64,000 nucleotides of DNA, taken from NCBI GenBank assembly GCA_964521285.1, contig CAZFQS010000002.1, positions 62,001-126,000 on the forward strand, written 5' to 3'. The translations under genes and the position numbers were made by a program. Below, piece by piece: positions 46,120 through 54,603 of the stretch (its first letter is position 1; every line of letters starts with the position of its first letter). The notes under the pieces are model-generated. The model made no database searches, was not told the DNA's origin, and saw only the letters and a list, made by a program, of their open reading frames with translations. The stretch comes from G020354785 sp964521285. GTDB lineage: Bacteria > Bacteroidota > Bacteroidia > Bacteroidales > UBA10428.

Positions 46120-46827
46120 TCAAATTGCTTTAACCTTTGGAGATTTATTTATTTTATCAGATTCAATCTGTCCGTCAATAAGCCTGATGATCCTCTTTGC
46201 GTATTTTGCAATATCCTCTTCATGGGTCACTATAATTATTGTATTACCTCTTTCATGTATATCATGAAAAAGTCCCATCATATCTATAGAAGTTTTTGAA
46301 TCAAGATTTCCTGTGGGTTCATCTGCCAGGATTATGGAAGGATGGTTAACCAGGGCACGCGCTGCAGCCACTCTTTGTTTCTGGCCTCCTGAGAGTTCAT
46401 TCGGCCTGTGAGTAATCCTGTCACCAAGACCAACGCTTTCAAGCACCTCAACGGCCCTTTTCTTTCTCTCATGTTTTGATAATCCTGCATAAATAAGCGG
46501 CAGCATCACATTTTCAAGAGTAGTATACCTGGGTAACAGATTGAATGTCTGAAATATGAATCCGATTTCATTATTCCTGATCTCAGCTAAATGATTGTCC
46601 TGAAGCTTACTGACATCCCTGTTATTTAGAATGTACTTGCCTGAAGTAGGTGTATCAAGACAACCAATAATATTCATCAATGTAGACTTTCCGGAACCTG
46701 AAGGACCCATAATTGCCACATACTCATTCTTATTAATATTAATATCTATTGATCTTAAAGCCCTTACTATTTGAGTACCGACAAAATAGTTCTTGACTAC
46801 TTCCTTAATTTGAATAATATTTTCCAT
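46120..46827 (-). CDS. ABC transporter ATP-binding protein (LolD/MacB type)
   Basis: 235 residues. Walker A GPSGSGKST at 41-49, signature LSGGQKQRVAAARAL, Walker B IILADEPTGNLD followed by SKTSIDMMGLF and the H-loop TVTHEE-like IVTHEEDIAKYA. The family of FtsE/LolD/MacB ATPases drives lipoprotein extraction or efflux with a separate permease. No permease gene is adjacent here, so the partner must be encoded elsewhere. Grouped with the PduO gene by proximity. Confidence 0.9.
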   Translation of the reverse strand: MENIIQIKEVVKNYFVGTQIVRALRSIDININKNEYVAIMGPSGSGKSTLMNIIGCLDTPTSGKYILNNRDVSKLQDNHLAEIRNNEIGFIFQTFNLLPRYTTLENVMLPLIYAGLSKHERKKRAVEVLESVGLGDRITHRPNELSGGQKQRVAAARALVNHPSIILADEPTGNLDSKTSIDMMGLFHDIHERGNTIIIVTHEEDIAKYAKRIIRLIDGQIESDKINKSPKVKAI

Positions 46828-46922
46828 TAATTTATTAGTACTGTAAAATACTTAATGATTATTAAGTGTAATTTATTATTAATGCTTTAAAAATTATAAA
46901 AATAACATTTGAACCTTAACTT

Positions 46923-47714
46923 TTAGTATCTGATTACAAAATTTTGTTTCTGAACACCTTTTTTAAAAAATACAATCCCCATAAAGAACAAGTCCACTGT
47001 AATCGTTACTTTTGGGCTGGCTTTTATTTCCTGCCACGCTTCACGCATTCCAACGGACCAGTTAATATCATCAAATACTATTATTAAGTTACTTTCTGAT
47101 TTAACTGAAAGCTGGTCAAAATATTGTAATGTACTGCCTTTTTCATGATTACCGTCTATAAAAATAAATGATCTGTCATCCAGTCCTTTAATTAATCCTG
47201 GTAGCGCATTTTCAAAACTGTTATTAATAACATCAATATTAAGTAACCCGGCCTCATGAAAATTCTGCCTGGCAATTCTCGCCAGCTTCCTATCTGCTTC
47301 AATACTAATAACCCTTGCATTTTTAGACGCCTTGGCCATATACATCGTGCTTATTCCCAACGAAGTGCCCAATTCCAGAACAGTACCGGATTTAAAATAC
47401 TTTACCAGCCTGAACAGCAACTGTCCAAATTTTCTTTTGACAGCCGAATATTTTACGATATCACTAATTTTTCTGGTTTCTGACTTTTGTCTTTTTGAAC
47501 CAGCTCCATAATCAGTAATTGATATTTGTTTTTCTGAAGTGCCAAGAATACTTCTCACTTTTTCAACTTCGTCATATGCTTCATACCTGAATTTATCATT
47601 GAACACTTTGGTAATCAGATCAAATACAAAGGGAGAATGTATACCGTGTCCGTATTTATGCCCGGAAAATATTTTGTATTTAATATACCGAAGTAAAAAA
47701 TTAAGATTTTTCAT
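46923..47714 (-). CDS. Class I SAM-dependent methyltransferase (O-methyltransferase-like)
   Basis: 263 residues from the ATG at 47714; a TTG six codons upstream is less likely. An N-terminal motif GHGIHSPFVFDLITKVF is typical of a Bacteroidota-specific group. The Rossmann core is LELGTSLGISTMYMAKAS (SAM binding), IEAD, and FIFIDGNHEKGSTLQYF, resembling O-methyltransferases. The substrate is unknown. Transcribed away from recG. Confidence 0.8.
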   Translation of the reverse strand: MKNLNFLLRYIKYKIFSGHKYGHGIHSPFVFDLITKVFNDKFRYEAYDEVEKVRSILGTSEKQISITDYGAGSKRQKSETRKISDIVKYSAVKRKFGQLLFRLVKYFKSGTVLELGTSLGISTMYMAKASKNARVISIEADRKLARIARQNFHEAGLLNIDVINNSFENALPGLIKGLDDRSFIFIDGNHEKGSTLQYFDQLSVKSESNLIIVFDDINWSVGMREAWQEIKASPKVTITVDLFFMGIVFFKKGVQKQNFVIRY

Positions 47715-47877
47715 TAATAAATGTATATACAATAACCTTTAATCCTTCCCCAGCCTTGAACTTGGCCCCAGCCTTAGCTAAGCAAAGACCTTTTAAACAG
47801 AGTTTAATAATTATGCAAATTTAGTTTTCAATTTTGAATTATCTTTTACGATATTTACTTAATTGTAATTTCTGAAA

Positions 47878-49983
47878 ATGAACGGTGTTTTAGACCAGGA
47901 TATAAAATACTTAAAGGGAGTAGGGCCCAAAAGGTCCGAACTCCTTAACCAGGAGCTGAATATATTTAATTTCAGGGATCTTTTGTATTACTTTCCATAT
48001 AAATACATTGACAGGTCAAGGTTCTATAAAATCAGGGAAATTGACACAACACATACATTCATCCAGCTTAAGGGCAGAATATTATCTTTCAGAACCGAGG
48101 GGCACCCCAGGAAAAAACGCCTTGTTGCAGAGTTTGCTGATGATACAGGTGTTATTGAACTTGTCTGGTTCAAGGGATTGAACTGGGTAGTTAAAAGCTA
48201 CAAGATAAACACTGAATATATAGTATTTGGAAGGCCCGCAATTTATAACAGGAGAATATCTGTTCCGCACCCTGAGATTGAAACTGTCGAGAAACAGGAA
48301 TCATATGTCAGTACTAAATTCCAGGCACAGTATAACACTACTGAAAAGCTAAAAAATAATTATATAAGCTCAAAGACTATTTATATCCTGGTCAATAACC
48401 TGTTATTATACCTTGACAAAAAAATCGAAGAAACTCTGCCGGAATACCTGGTAAAAAAATTAAACCTCCTTACACTTGAAAGAGCACTATTTAATATCCA
48501 TTTTCCAGAAAATAATGATTTATTACGCAAAGCAACTTACCGCCTTAAGTTTGAAGAGCTGTTCTTTATCCAGATGAATATTTTAAAACTGAAAAATTCC
48601 AGGAAAAAAGCTTTTAAGGGTTTTATATTCTCAAAAGTAGGTGATAATCTGAATAATTTTTATAAACAGAAACTGGACTTTGAACTGACCGGTGCCCAGA
48701 AAAGAGTAATTAAAGAGATCAGGAAGGATATGGGTTCGGGTAAGCAAATGAACCGTTTGCTGCAGGGAGATGTGGGTAGCGGAAAGACACTGGTAGCTCT
48801 TATGTGTATGCTGATAGCCCTGGATAACGGGTACCAGGCATGTTTAATGGCTCCGACTGAAATACTTGCCAACCAGCACTTCGAAACGATTACAAGCTTT
48901 CTGCAGGGATTAAATATTAATGTCAGGCTCCTTACAGGGACAACCAGGAAAAGCGAAAGAACTATTATTCATGAAGGATTGCAAAATGGAGAATTACAGA
49001 TTTTGACAGGCACACATGCTTTGCTGGAGGATCCTGTCAGGTTTAAAAACCTGGGAATGGTAATTATTGATGAGCAGCACAGGTTCGGTGTTGCACAAAG
49101 GGCAAAGCTCTGGAAAAAAAATGAACAGCCGCCTCATGTCCTTGTAATGACTGCCACCCCGATACCAAGAACTTTGGCCATGACACTTTATGGTGACCTT
49201 GATGTTTCCATTATTGATGAAATGCCTCCGGGAAGAAAACCTGTAAGGACAGTGCATTATTTTGATACAAAGAGGCTGCCGATGTTTGGATTTTTACGTA
49301 AGCAGATACAGGAAGGAAAGCAGATTTTTATCGTATACCCATTGATTAAGGAGTCGGAAAAAATGGATTATAAAGACCTTGAAGACGGCTATGAGAGTAT
49401 TTCAAGGGCTTTCCCCCCGCCAGATTATCTTGTTGTTTGTGCACATGGTAAAATGAAGACTCAGGAAAAGGAAATAGCAATGAAACATTTTGTTGAAGGC
49501 AGGGCTCATATACTGATAGCAACGACTGTTGTTGAGGTTGGTGTGGACATACCCAATGCTTCGGTAATGGTTATCGAAAGTGCCGAGCGGTTCGGACTGT
49601 CGCAGTTGCACCAGCTCAGAGGCCGGGTGGGAAGAGGTGCTGATCAAAGCTACTGCATACTCATGTCCTCACATAAACTTACTAATGAAGCTAAAAAACG
49701 AATAGATATAATGACCCGTACGAACGACGGTTTTGAAATAGCTGAAATGGATTTGAAGCTCAGGGGTCCCGGTGATATTGAAGGCACACAGCAGAGCGGG
49801 ATACCATTTGACTTAAAAATAGCTAACCTAGCACAGGACGGACAATTAATACAATTTGCCAGGGATATAGCAACAAAAATTCTTGAGGATGACCCGGAAT
49901 TAACGAGTCCCGAAAACCAGATACTACAGAAAGAGCTCAGAAAAATGATAAAAAGTAAGATAGACTGGAGCGTGATAAGTTAG
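47878..49983 (+). CDS. recG: ATP-dependent DNA helicase RecG
   Basis: Fork-reversal helicase. 701 residues: wedge/OB domain (1-200; LKGVGPKRSELLNQ, FRDLLYYFPYKYIDRS), motor domains with Walker A QGDVGSGKTLVAL, DEQH box IIDEQHRFGVAQR, MTATPIPRTLAMTLYGDLDVS, VEVGVDIPNASVM and SQLHQLRGRVGRGADQSYC, and a C-terminal TRG-type helix. ATG at 47878. Next gene is convergent. Confidence 0.95.
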   Translation: MNGVLDQDIKYLKGVGPKRSELLNQELNIFNFRDLLYYFPYKYIDRSRFYKIREIDTTHTFIQLKGRILSFRTEGHPRKKRLVAEFADDTGVIELVWFKGLNWVVKSYKINTEYIVFGRPAIYNRRISVPHPEIETVEKQESYVSTKFQAQYNTTEKLKNNYISSKTIYILVNNLLLYLDKKIEETLPEYLVKKLNLLTLERALFNIHFPENNDLLRKATYRLKFEELFFIQMNILKLKNSRKKAFKGFIFSKVGDNLNNFYKQKLDFELTGAQKRVIKEIRKDMGSGKQMNRLLQGDVGSGKTLVALMCMLIALDNGYQACLMAPTEILANQHFETITSFLQGLNINVRLLTGTTRKSERTIIHEGLQNGELQILTGTHALLEDPVRFKNLGMVIIDEQHRFGVAQRAKLWKKNEQPPHVLVMTATPIPRTLAMTLYGDLDVSIIDEMPPGRKPVRTVHYFDTKRLPMFGFLRKQIQEGKQIFIVYPLIKESEKMDYKDLEDGYESISRAFPPPDYLVVCAHGKMKTQEKEIAMKHFVEGRAHILIATTVVEVGVDIPNASVMVIESAERFGLSQLHQLRGRVGRGADQSYCILMSSHKLTNEAKKRIDIMTRTNDGFEIAEMDLKLRGPGDIEGTQQSGIPFDLKIANLAQDGQLIQFARDIATKILEDDPELTSPENQILQKELRKMIKSKIDWSVIS

Positions 49984-50030
49984 GTATAATATATCAGGGA
50001 TTCTGTCCTCCACCAGGCGTATAGTATCCT

Positions 50031-50903
50031 TTAAATTCCCAGATTCACAAAAATAATGCCTGCGATTATAATTAGTGAACCGATTAGTTTTTGAAAGTCA
50101 GGTTTTTCTTTGAGGATTATTATTCCAAGCAAAATAGCAAAGACTATGGAGATTAATCTAACCGGTACTGCCACACTAACCATAACCTCCTTCAACGCCA
50201 CACGGAAGGTGAAGAATGACAGGAAAACCGTTATTCCTCCCAGAAGTATGAATTGCCAGTGCTTTGGCAAATAAGACTTAACAGATTGTTTCTGAAATAT
50301 AATCGTATAAATTATAAGATTCAGTGCCATAAACATAAGAATAAACCCTATATATGTTACTATATCAAAAGTAGCTATTTTGGATTTATCAAATATTGCC
50401 CCGAAAGAGTACATTAAAGAGGCAGCAAGTGCAAACCGTCCTCCGATATAGTCTTTACTGAGCTGAAACATTTTTTTTACTTCAGTCCATTTAAATGCAT
50501 CGAGCTTAACCATAAAGGCACCGATAATTGTTATTATTATTCCTGCCCCTGTGATAAATGATATTTTTTCAGCTAAAAGAAAATAAGCCCATATCGGTAT
50601 AAAAATCGGACTTAAGACAGTGAGCGGATAGTGCGTTGAAATTTTACCGTGCTCATAGGATTTTGACACAAATATCTGGTACAGTATATAAAAAAAAGAA
50701 GCCCCGTAAATATATGGTACATTATGCCATGGTATATTTCTGTAATTACCGGTAACAACAGCTATGCTTGCAGCCGTTAATCCCGCTATAGTGAACATTG
50801 ATACCAGGAAAATCCTGCTGCCGTTGGATTTTCTCATCAGGAAATTGTAAAAAGCGTGAAGGAACGCTGATATAACAATATATAAAAGGTATTCTATTCT
50901 CAT
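50031..50903 (-). CDS. DMT-superfamily (EamA-type) membrane transporter
   Basis: 290 residues with about ten membrane helices and two EamA-like halves: YLLYIVISAFLHAFYNFLMRKS at the start, and ALKEVMVSVAVPVRLISIVFAILLG with LIGSLIIIAGIIFVNLGI at the end. Members export metabolites or drug-like molecules; the substrate is unknown. Follows a 240-residue membrane protein gene on the same strand (gap 49 bases), a likely operon. Confidence 0.85.
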   Translation of the reverse strand: MRIEYLLYIVISAFLHAFYNFLMRKSNGSRIFLVSMFTIAGLTAASIAVVTGNYRNIPWHNVPYIYGASFFYILYQIFVSKSYEHGKISTHYPLTVLSPIFIPIWAYFLLAEKISFITGAGIIITIIGAFMVKLDAFKWTEVKKMFQLSKDYIGGRFALAASLMYSFGAIFDKSKIATFDIVTYIGFILMFMALNLIIYTIIFQKQSVKSYLPKHWQFILLGGITVFLSFFTFRVALKEVMVSVAVPVRLISIVFAILLGIIILKEKPDFQKLIGSLIIIAGIIFVNLGI

Positions 50904-50952
50904 TAGTTCAGATGCTTTTAATCCTCCAAAATACTCAAATAATTCTTTCCTG

Positions 50953-51675
50953 TCAAATTTCCTTTCTGTACCGGAAAAAGAACAGACCTATTCCCGAAAG
51001 GATAACCAGCTCTCCTGCCCAGTATAATATCCAGTTAAAAGATTCCGGCACATACATCTGAACAAAATCATATAAGGCATTCTTATTGGAAAAATTCAAC
51101 AATTCAGAAACTGATATATGTTGCAGAATAAATCTTGAATAATCCCATGACCATGCTATGATAAGTATCAACGAGCCGGTTAACAGTAAAATCGATTCTT
51201 TCCGCTTTAAGATAACCCTGATATTGCGTGAACTGAACCAGATAATAAATCCGGCCAATAAAATCATGGTAAATGAAGTTATTACAGGAGTTATTACCGG
51301 TCCGATCCAGGTTACAGGAACAAGAAACAGAACATCCCAGGTCATAAATGATTCCGGCCAGCCAATCAGCAGTTTTAGGAACACATAATAAAAAATATCC
51401 CATACTCCAAAGCAGTAAATAAACCAGGCAAACTTTTCAGTAAGATGTTTACCTGTAATAATGCTTACCGACAACAATATAACAATAGTTGAGACCTCAC
51501 GAAATACTTCGGTTATAATAATCTGTTTATCAATCATCACCAGTGGAAAATCAAACCCTCCGGGGTACATAAAAGCACGAAGATAAACTACTATGGCACT
51601 CTCAAGGTATGCCATAGCAATACTGAAAAGCGTTAGCCAAATTAAAATTTTACTGTATGTCGTCGATTTGAACAT
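50953..51675 (-). CDS. Conserved integral membrane protein, function unknown
   Basis: 240 residues, about six membrane helices. The stretch FGVWDIFYYVFLKLLIGWPESFMTWDVLFLVPVTWIGPVITP is strikingly aromatic and charged within the membrane, and is shared, as far as I recall, by uncharacterised proteins in several phyla. No enzymatic signature. Upstream gene of the EamA transporter. A copy of a diverged repeat (51722-51764) precedes its start by about 47 bases. Confidence 0.7.
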   Translation of the reverse strand: MFKSTTYSKILIWLTLFSIAMAYLESAIVVYLRAFMYPGGFDFPLVMIDKQIIITEVFREVSTIVILLSVSIITGKHLTEKFAWFIYCFGVWDIFYYVFLKLLIGWPESFMTWDVLFLVPVTWIGPVITPVITSFTMILLAGFIIWFSSRNIRVILKRKESILLLTGSLILIIAWSWDYSRFILQHISVSELLNFSNKNALYDFVQMYVPESFNWILYWAGELVILSGIGLFFFRYRKEI

Positions 51676-51721
51676 AATGTAGTTTAATATCCCAGGATAT
51701 TAAACGCCTTAATAACTATAA

Positions 51722-51764
51722 AATTACGCAATGAGTAAATTTATAGAGCTATATTTGAAAAATT
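51722..51764. repeat. Direct repeat, left copy
   Basis: Begins AATTACGCAATGAGTAAATT. 38 of 43 bases match the right copy at 52291-52333 in the same orientation. The two copies bracket the degraded patch with the terminator, the sorting-tail fragment, the doc remnant and the antitoxin gene. On the minus strand both sit upstream of a start codon, so a shared promoter element is an alternative reading. Confidence 0.7.
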
Positions 51765-51812
51765 CAATATAAGATACGTCAGGTTATTCAGTCTTCCATA
51801 TTCAAAGATAAT

Positions 51813-51843
51813 AAAAAAAGCCCGGCATAGGAAACCGGGCTTT
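51813..51843 (-). terminator. Rho-independent terminator
   Basis: On the minus strand: stem AAAGCCCGG, 9-base loop, stem CCGGGCTTT followed by a run of Ts. It lies 32 bases downstream of the stop codon of the type IX sorting-tail remnant and presumably belonged to that gene. Confidence 0.85.
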
Positions 51844-51874
51844 CAGGTCATAATTAAATTATTATTGCTTGTCT

Positions 51875-51994
51875 TTATTTAATCAGCACAAGTTTTTTGC
51901 TTTCAACATATGAACCGACTTCCAGCCTGTAAAAATATATCCAGTCCTTTATATAAGTTTTACAGCTACTTGCGACTATTTCTTTATATTTTTT
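51875..51994 (-). pseudogene. 3' remnant of a type IX secretion (T9SS) cargo gene: sorting-domain tail
   Basis: An open frame of about 39 codons on the minus strand ends YFYRLEVGSYVESKKLVLIK, stop TAA at 51875-51877. This matches the last strands of the type A C-terminal sorting domain used by T9SS cargo (a typical ending is GVYFYRLEVG...SKKMVLIK). There is no start codon with a plausible product: an in-frame TAA at 51995-51997 bounds the fragment, and the domain is normally 70-80 residues. The associated terminator remains intact. Read as a gene whose 5' part was deleted. Confidence 0.82.
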
Positions 51995-52010
51995 TTAATC
52001 CAATTGCTGA

Positions 52011-52103
52011 TTATAATAAATTTAAATCTCTAATCCCATTACTCCCCCCAAATTTTTCAATTAATATTGAATGTATTTCTATAACTTCATTTAATGAAAT
52101 CAT
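52011..52103 (-). pseudogene. doc: Truncated death-on-curing (Doc/Fic family) toxin
   Basis: ATG at 52103 overlaps the antitoxin stop (ATGA), as in intact modules. The 30 codons read MISLNEVIEIHSILIEKF then GGSNGIRDLNLL, the N-terminus of Doc proteins, where LLESA normally follows. Here the Glu codon is TAA, and the next codons still read SAI before similarity is lost. The catalytic HPFxxGNKR motif is missing, so the toxin must be inactive. About a quarter of the usual 120-130 residues remain. Confidence 0.82.
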
Positions 52104-52288
52104 TGAGCCAGTCTTTCTAATAAGTTCTTATCTTCTTCCAAAATTTTCTTCAAATTATTTGAAAGACTAATATGTTTTTTTGTTTTATTCATTAATGATT
52201 TGAGATATTCAAGAACATACTCAAGTATATCCTCTGGAATCTCATTCAGTACTTTCCTTATTCTATCTTTTATTTTTTTTGCAGCCAT
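52100..52288 (-). CDS. Antitoxin-like protein of a decayed doc module
   Basis: 62 residues: MAAKKIKDRIRKVLNEIPED, then a helical YVLEYLKSLMNKTKKH and an Asn/Glu/Leu-rich end LEEDKNLLERLAQ. It resembles small antitoxins placed in front of Doc/Fic or RelE toxins (DUF2281-like). The overlap with the truncated doc start supports the assignment. The frame itself looks intact. The right copy of the direct repeat is just upstream and may include its promoter. Confidence 0.62.
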   Translation of the reverse strand: MAAKKIKDRIRKVLNEIPEDILEYVLEYLKSLMNKTKKHISLSNNLKKILEEDKNLLERLAQ

Positions 52289-52290
52289 TT

Positions 52291-52333
52291 AATTACGGAA
52301 TGAGTGAATTTATACAGCAATATTTAAAAAATT
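52291..52333. repeat. Direct repeat, right copy
   Basis: Begins AATTACGGAATGAGTGAATT, immediately upstream of the antitoxin start on the minus strand. Five mismatches to the left copy at 51722-51764. Spacing between the copies is about 570 bases. Confidence 0.7.
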
Positions 52334-52440
52334 TTTTAATTTGCCCTGGGGGATATAATTTTGCAGGTGAAATTATTTTATGCATTTTACAGGGTATATT
52401 TGATTAATTATTTTCATATAATTAAGTAATCAGATTACAG

Positions 52441-54462
52441 GTGTCAAATAAATTCAAGATATCGTCAGAGTATCAGCCGACAGGGGATCAGCCGGAAGCT
52501 ATACAGCAACTGGTCGACGGGATTAACCAGGGAATGCCTTTTCAGACCCTTCTGGGTGTTACAGGATCGGGAAAGACTTTTACCATGGCCAATGTAATTG
52601 AAAAAGTCCAGCATCCCACACTGGTATTGAGCCATAACAAAACACTGGCGGCTCAGTTGTTTGGTGAGTTCAAACAATTTTTCCCTGAAAATGCGGTTGA
52701 ATATTTTGTTTCATATTATGATTATTATCAGCCCGAGGCATATATCCCTGTAACTGACACCTATATTGAAAAAGATCTTTCCATAAACAGTGAGATTGAA
52801 AAGCTGCGGTTAAGTACTACATCATCCCTGCTTTCAGGACGAAAGGATGTGATTGTAGTTTCATCGGTATCCTGCCTGTTTGGCATTGGTAATCCGGATG
52901 ACTTTCACAGTAATACAATAAGTTTAAGGCAAGGCCAAAAAATTGGCAGAAACATCTTTCTGAGACAGCTGGTCGATAGTATGTATTCAAGAAATGAAAT
53001 GGACTTTAACAGGGGTAATTTCAGGGTAAGCGGTGACACTGTAGATGTTTTCCTGGCCTACAGCGATTACGCCTACAGGATAAGTTTCTGGGGTGATGAA
53101 ATTGAAGAGATAGAGGCTGTAGATCCTTTTACAGGAAAAACTATTGAAAAACTTGAGAAAGTAAATATATACCCTGCTAATATTTTTATTACCACCAAAT
53201 ACCGGATGCAGAATGCAATTAAGGAAATACAGAATGACATGGACAAGCAGGTTGAGTTTTTTAATAATTCTGGTAAGCAACTGGAAGCAAGAAGACTGAA
53301 AGACAGAGTTACATTTGACATAGAGATGATTAAAGAACTGGGTTATTGTCCGGGAATTGAAAACTATTCGCGCTATTTTGACGGCCGCCTTCCGGGTACC
53401 AGGCCCTTCTGCCTTCTCGATTATTTTCCAGAGGACTTCATGACTATTATAGATGAAAGTCATGTTACCATACCACAGGTCAGGGCCATGTACGGCGGAG
53501 ATCATTCCCGCAAACAAACACTTGTAGAGTACGGGTTCCGCCTGCCTGCTGCCATTGATAACCGGCCCCTGAAATTCGAAGAATTTGAACAATTAATAAA
53601 TCAGACTGTATTTGTTAGTGCTACTCCTACTGACTATGAGCTTGATAAAAGTGAAGGAATTATTGTTGAGCAACTTATTCGTCCTACCGGTTTGGTGGAC
53701 CCTGTTATTGAAGTAAAGCCAAGTCTTAACCAGATAGACGACCTGATGAAAGAGATAGGTATGCGGACTGAGAATAATGAACGGGTACTGGTTACAACAC
53801 TGACAAAAAGAATGGCAGAAGAACTGACAAATTATTTATTGAAATATAACATAAGATGCAGGTATATTCATTCTGATATAGGGACCCTTGACAGGGTGGA
53901 AATTATGGAAGGCTTAAGAAGCGGCAAGTTTGATGTATTAATCGGGATTAACCTGTTACGGGAAGGGCTGGATTTACCGGAAGTCTCACTGGTTGCTGTA
54001 CTTGATGCGGACAAAGAGGGATTTCTCAGATCAGAGCGTTCTTTAACACAAACAGCCGGAAGGGCAGCACGTCACTTAAATGGTAAAGTCATCATGTATG
54101 CTGATAATATTACTTCATCAATGCAAAAGACTATTAACGAGACAAACAGAAGAAGGGAAAAACAGCTCGATTATAATGAAAAGCACGGTATAACTCCCCG
54201 GCAAATCATAAAGGCAGCCTCAAATATTATGAAGGAAGTCAGATTAAAAACCGGTGAACCAAGACCATATACAGAACCTGAAAAAATTGATATCGCTGCT
54301 GATCCTGTAGTTAAATATATGGGCAGAGCAGCAATTGAAAAAGCTATTGAGAAAGCCAGGAATGCTATGGAAAAAGCAGCAAGCGAGCTGAATTTTATCG
54401 AAGCAGCCAGGTATCGTGATGAGATGTATGCCTACCAGGAACTGATGAAAAAACAGAAGTAG
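52441..54462 (+). CDS. uvrB: Excinuclease ABC subunit B
   Basis: Damage-verifying helicase of nucleotide excision repair. 673 residues, starting at GTG 52441 (MSNKFKISSEYQPTGDQPEA). Walker A GVTGSGKT at 39-46, beta-hairpin region YYDYYQPEAYIP, the DESHVTIPQ box, FVSATPTDYEL, IGINLLREGLDLPEVSLVAVLDADKEGFLRS and a C-terminal UVR motif (about 633-671) for UvrC. Convergent with rpoD across a 141-base repeat-containing spacer. Confidence 0.96.
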   Translation: MSNKFKISSEYQPTGDQPEAIQQLVDGINQGMPFQTLLGVTGSGKTFTMANVIEKVQHPTLVLSHNKTLAAQLFGEFKQFFPENAVEYFVSYYDYYQPEAYIPVTDTYIEKDLSINSEIEKLRLSTTSSLLSGRKDVIVVSSVSCLFGIGNPDDFHSNTISLRQGQKIGRNIFLRQLVDSMYSRNEMDFNRGNFRVSGDTVDVFLAYSDYAYRISFWGDEIEEIEAVDPFTGKTIEKLEKVNIYPANIFITTKYRMQNAIKEIQNDMDKQVEFFNNSGKQLEARRLKDRVTFDIEMIKELGYCPGIENYSRYFDGRLPGTRPFCLLDYFPEDFMTIIDESHVTIPQVRAMYGGDHSRKQTLVEYGFRLPAAIDNRPLKFEEFEQLINQTVFVSATPTDYELDKSEGIIVEQLIRPTGLVDPVIEVKPSLNQIDDLMKEIGMRTENNERVLVTTLTKRMAEELTNYLLKYNIRCRYIHSDIGTLDRVEIMEGLRSGKFDVLIGINLLREGLDLPEVSLVAVLDADKEGFLRSERSLTQTAGRAARHLNGKVIMYADNITSSMQKTINETNRRREKQLDYNEKHGITPRQIIKAASNIMKEVRLKTGEPRPYTEPEKIDIAADPVVKYMGRAAIEKAIEKARNAMEKAASELNFIEAARYRDEMYAYQELMKKQK

Positions 54463-54470
54463 TTTTTTTA

Positions 54471-54557
54471 AAAAAAGGCTGCCAGGCTGGGACCAAAATA
54501 AAAAAGGCTATCAGGCAGGGACTAAAATAAAAAAGGCCTGCATGCAGGATCAAAAAA
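54471..54557. repeat. Three tandem imperfect 29-base repeats
   Basis: Units begin at 54471, 54500 and 54529 with AAAAAAGGC and contain variants of GCTGCCAGGCTGGGACCAAA. The third unit holds the perfect palindrome CCTGCATGCAGG at 54537-54548. They sit between the convergent ends of uvrB and rpoD. No coding capacity; each unit resembles the upstream half of the adjoining terminator (A-run followed by GGC). Confidence 0.7.
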
Positions 54558-54582
54558 AGGCACACCTTTCAGCATGCCTTTT
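54552..54582 (-). terminator. Rho-independent terminator of rpoD
   Basis: Minus strand: stem AAAAGGCA, 12-base loop, stem TGCCTTTT plus further Ts. Lies 21 bases downstream of the rpoD stop. The A-run on the other side makes it usable for uvrB as well. Confidence 0.82.
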
Positions 54583-54603
54583 GAAATTAAATCTGTTTTT
54601 ATA

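Noticed and set aside
46106..46123. TTG start for the adenosyltransferase gene
   Set aside because: The ATG at 46105 starts exactly at the conserved MKIYTKTGD; the TTG extension would only overlap the preceding gene.
47733..47877. Repeated CCCCAGCCTT words between the methyltransferase and recG
   Set aside because: Only two short copies; not enough for a repeat element or a terminator.
51910..52170. Plus-strand open frame of 86 codons in the degraded patch
   Set aside because: It is the reverse of the doc remnant and antitoxin region; the minus-strand frames show recognisable protein similarity and this one does not.
54471..54557. Short tandem units as a CRISPR array
   Set aside because: The units are contiguous without spacers, vary from copy to copy and no cas gene is present.
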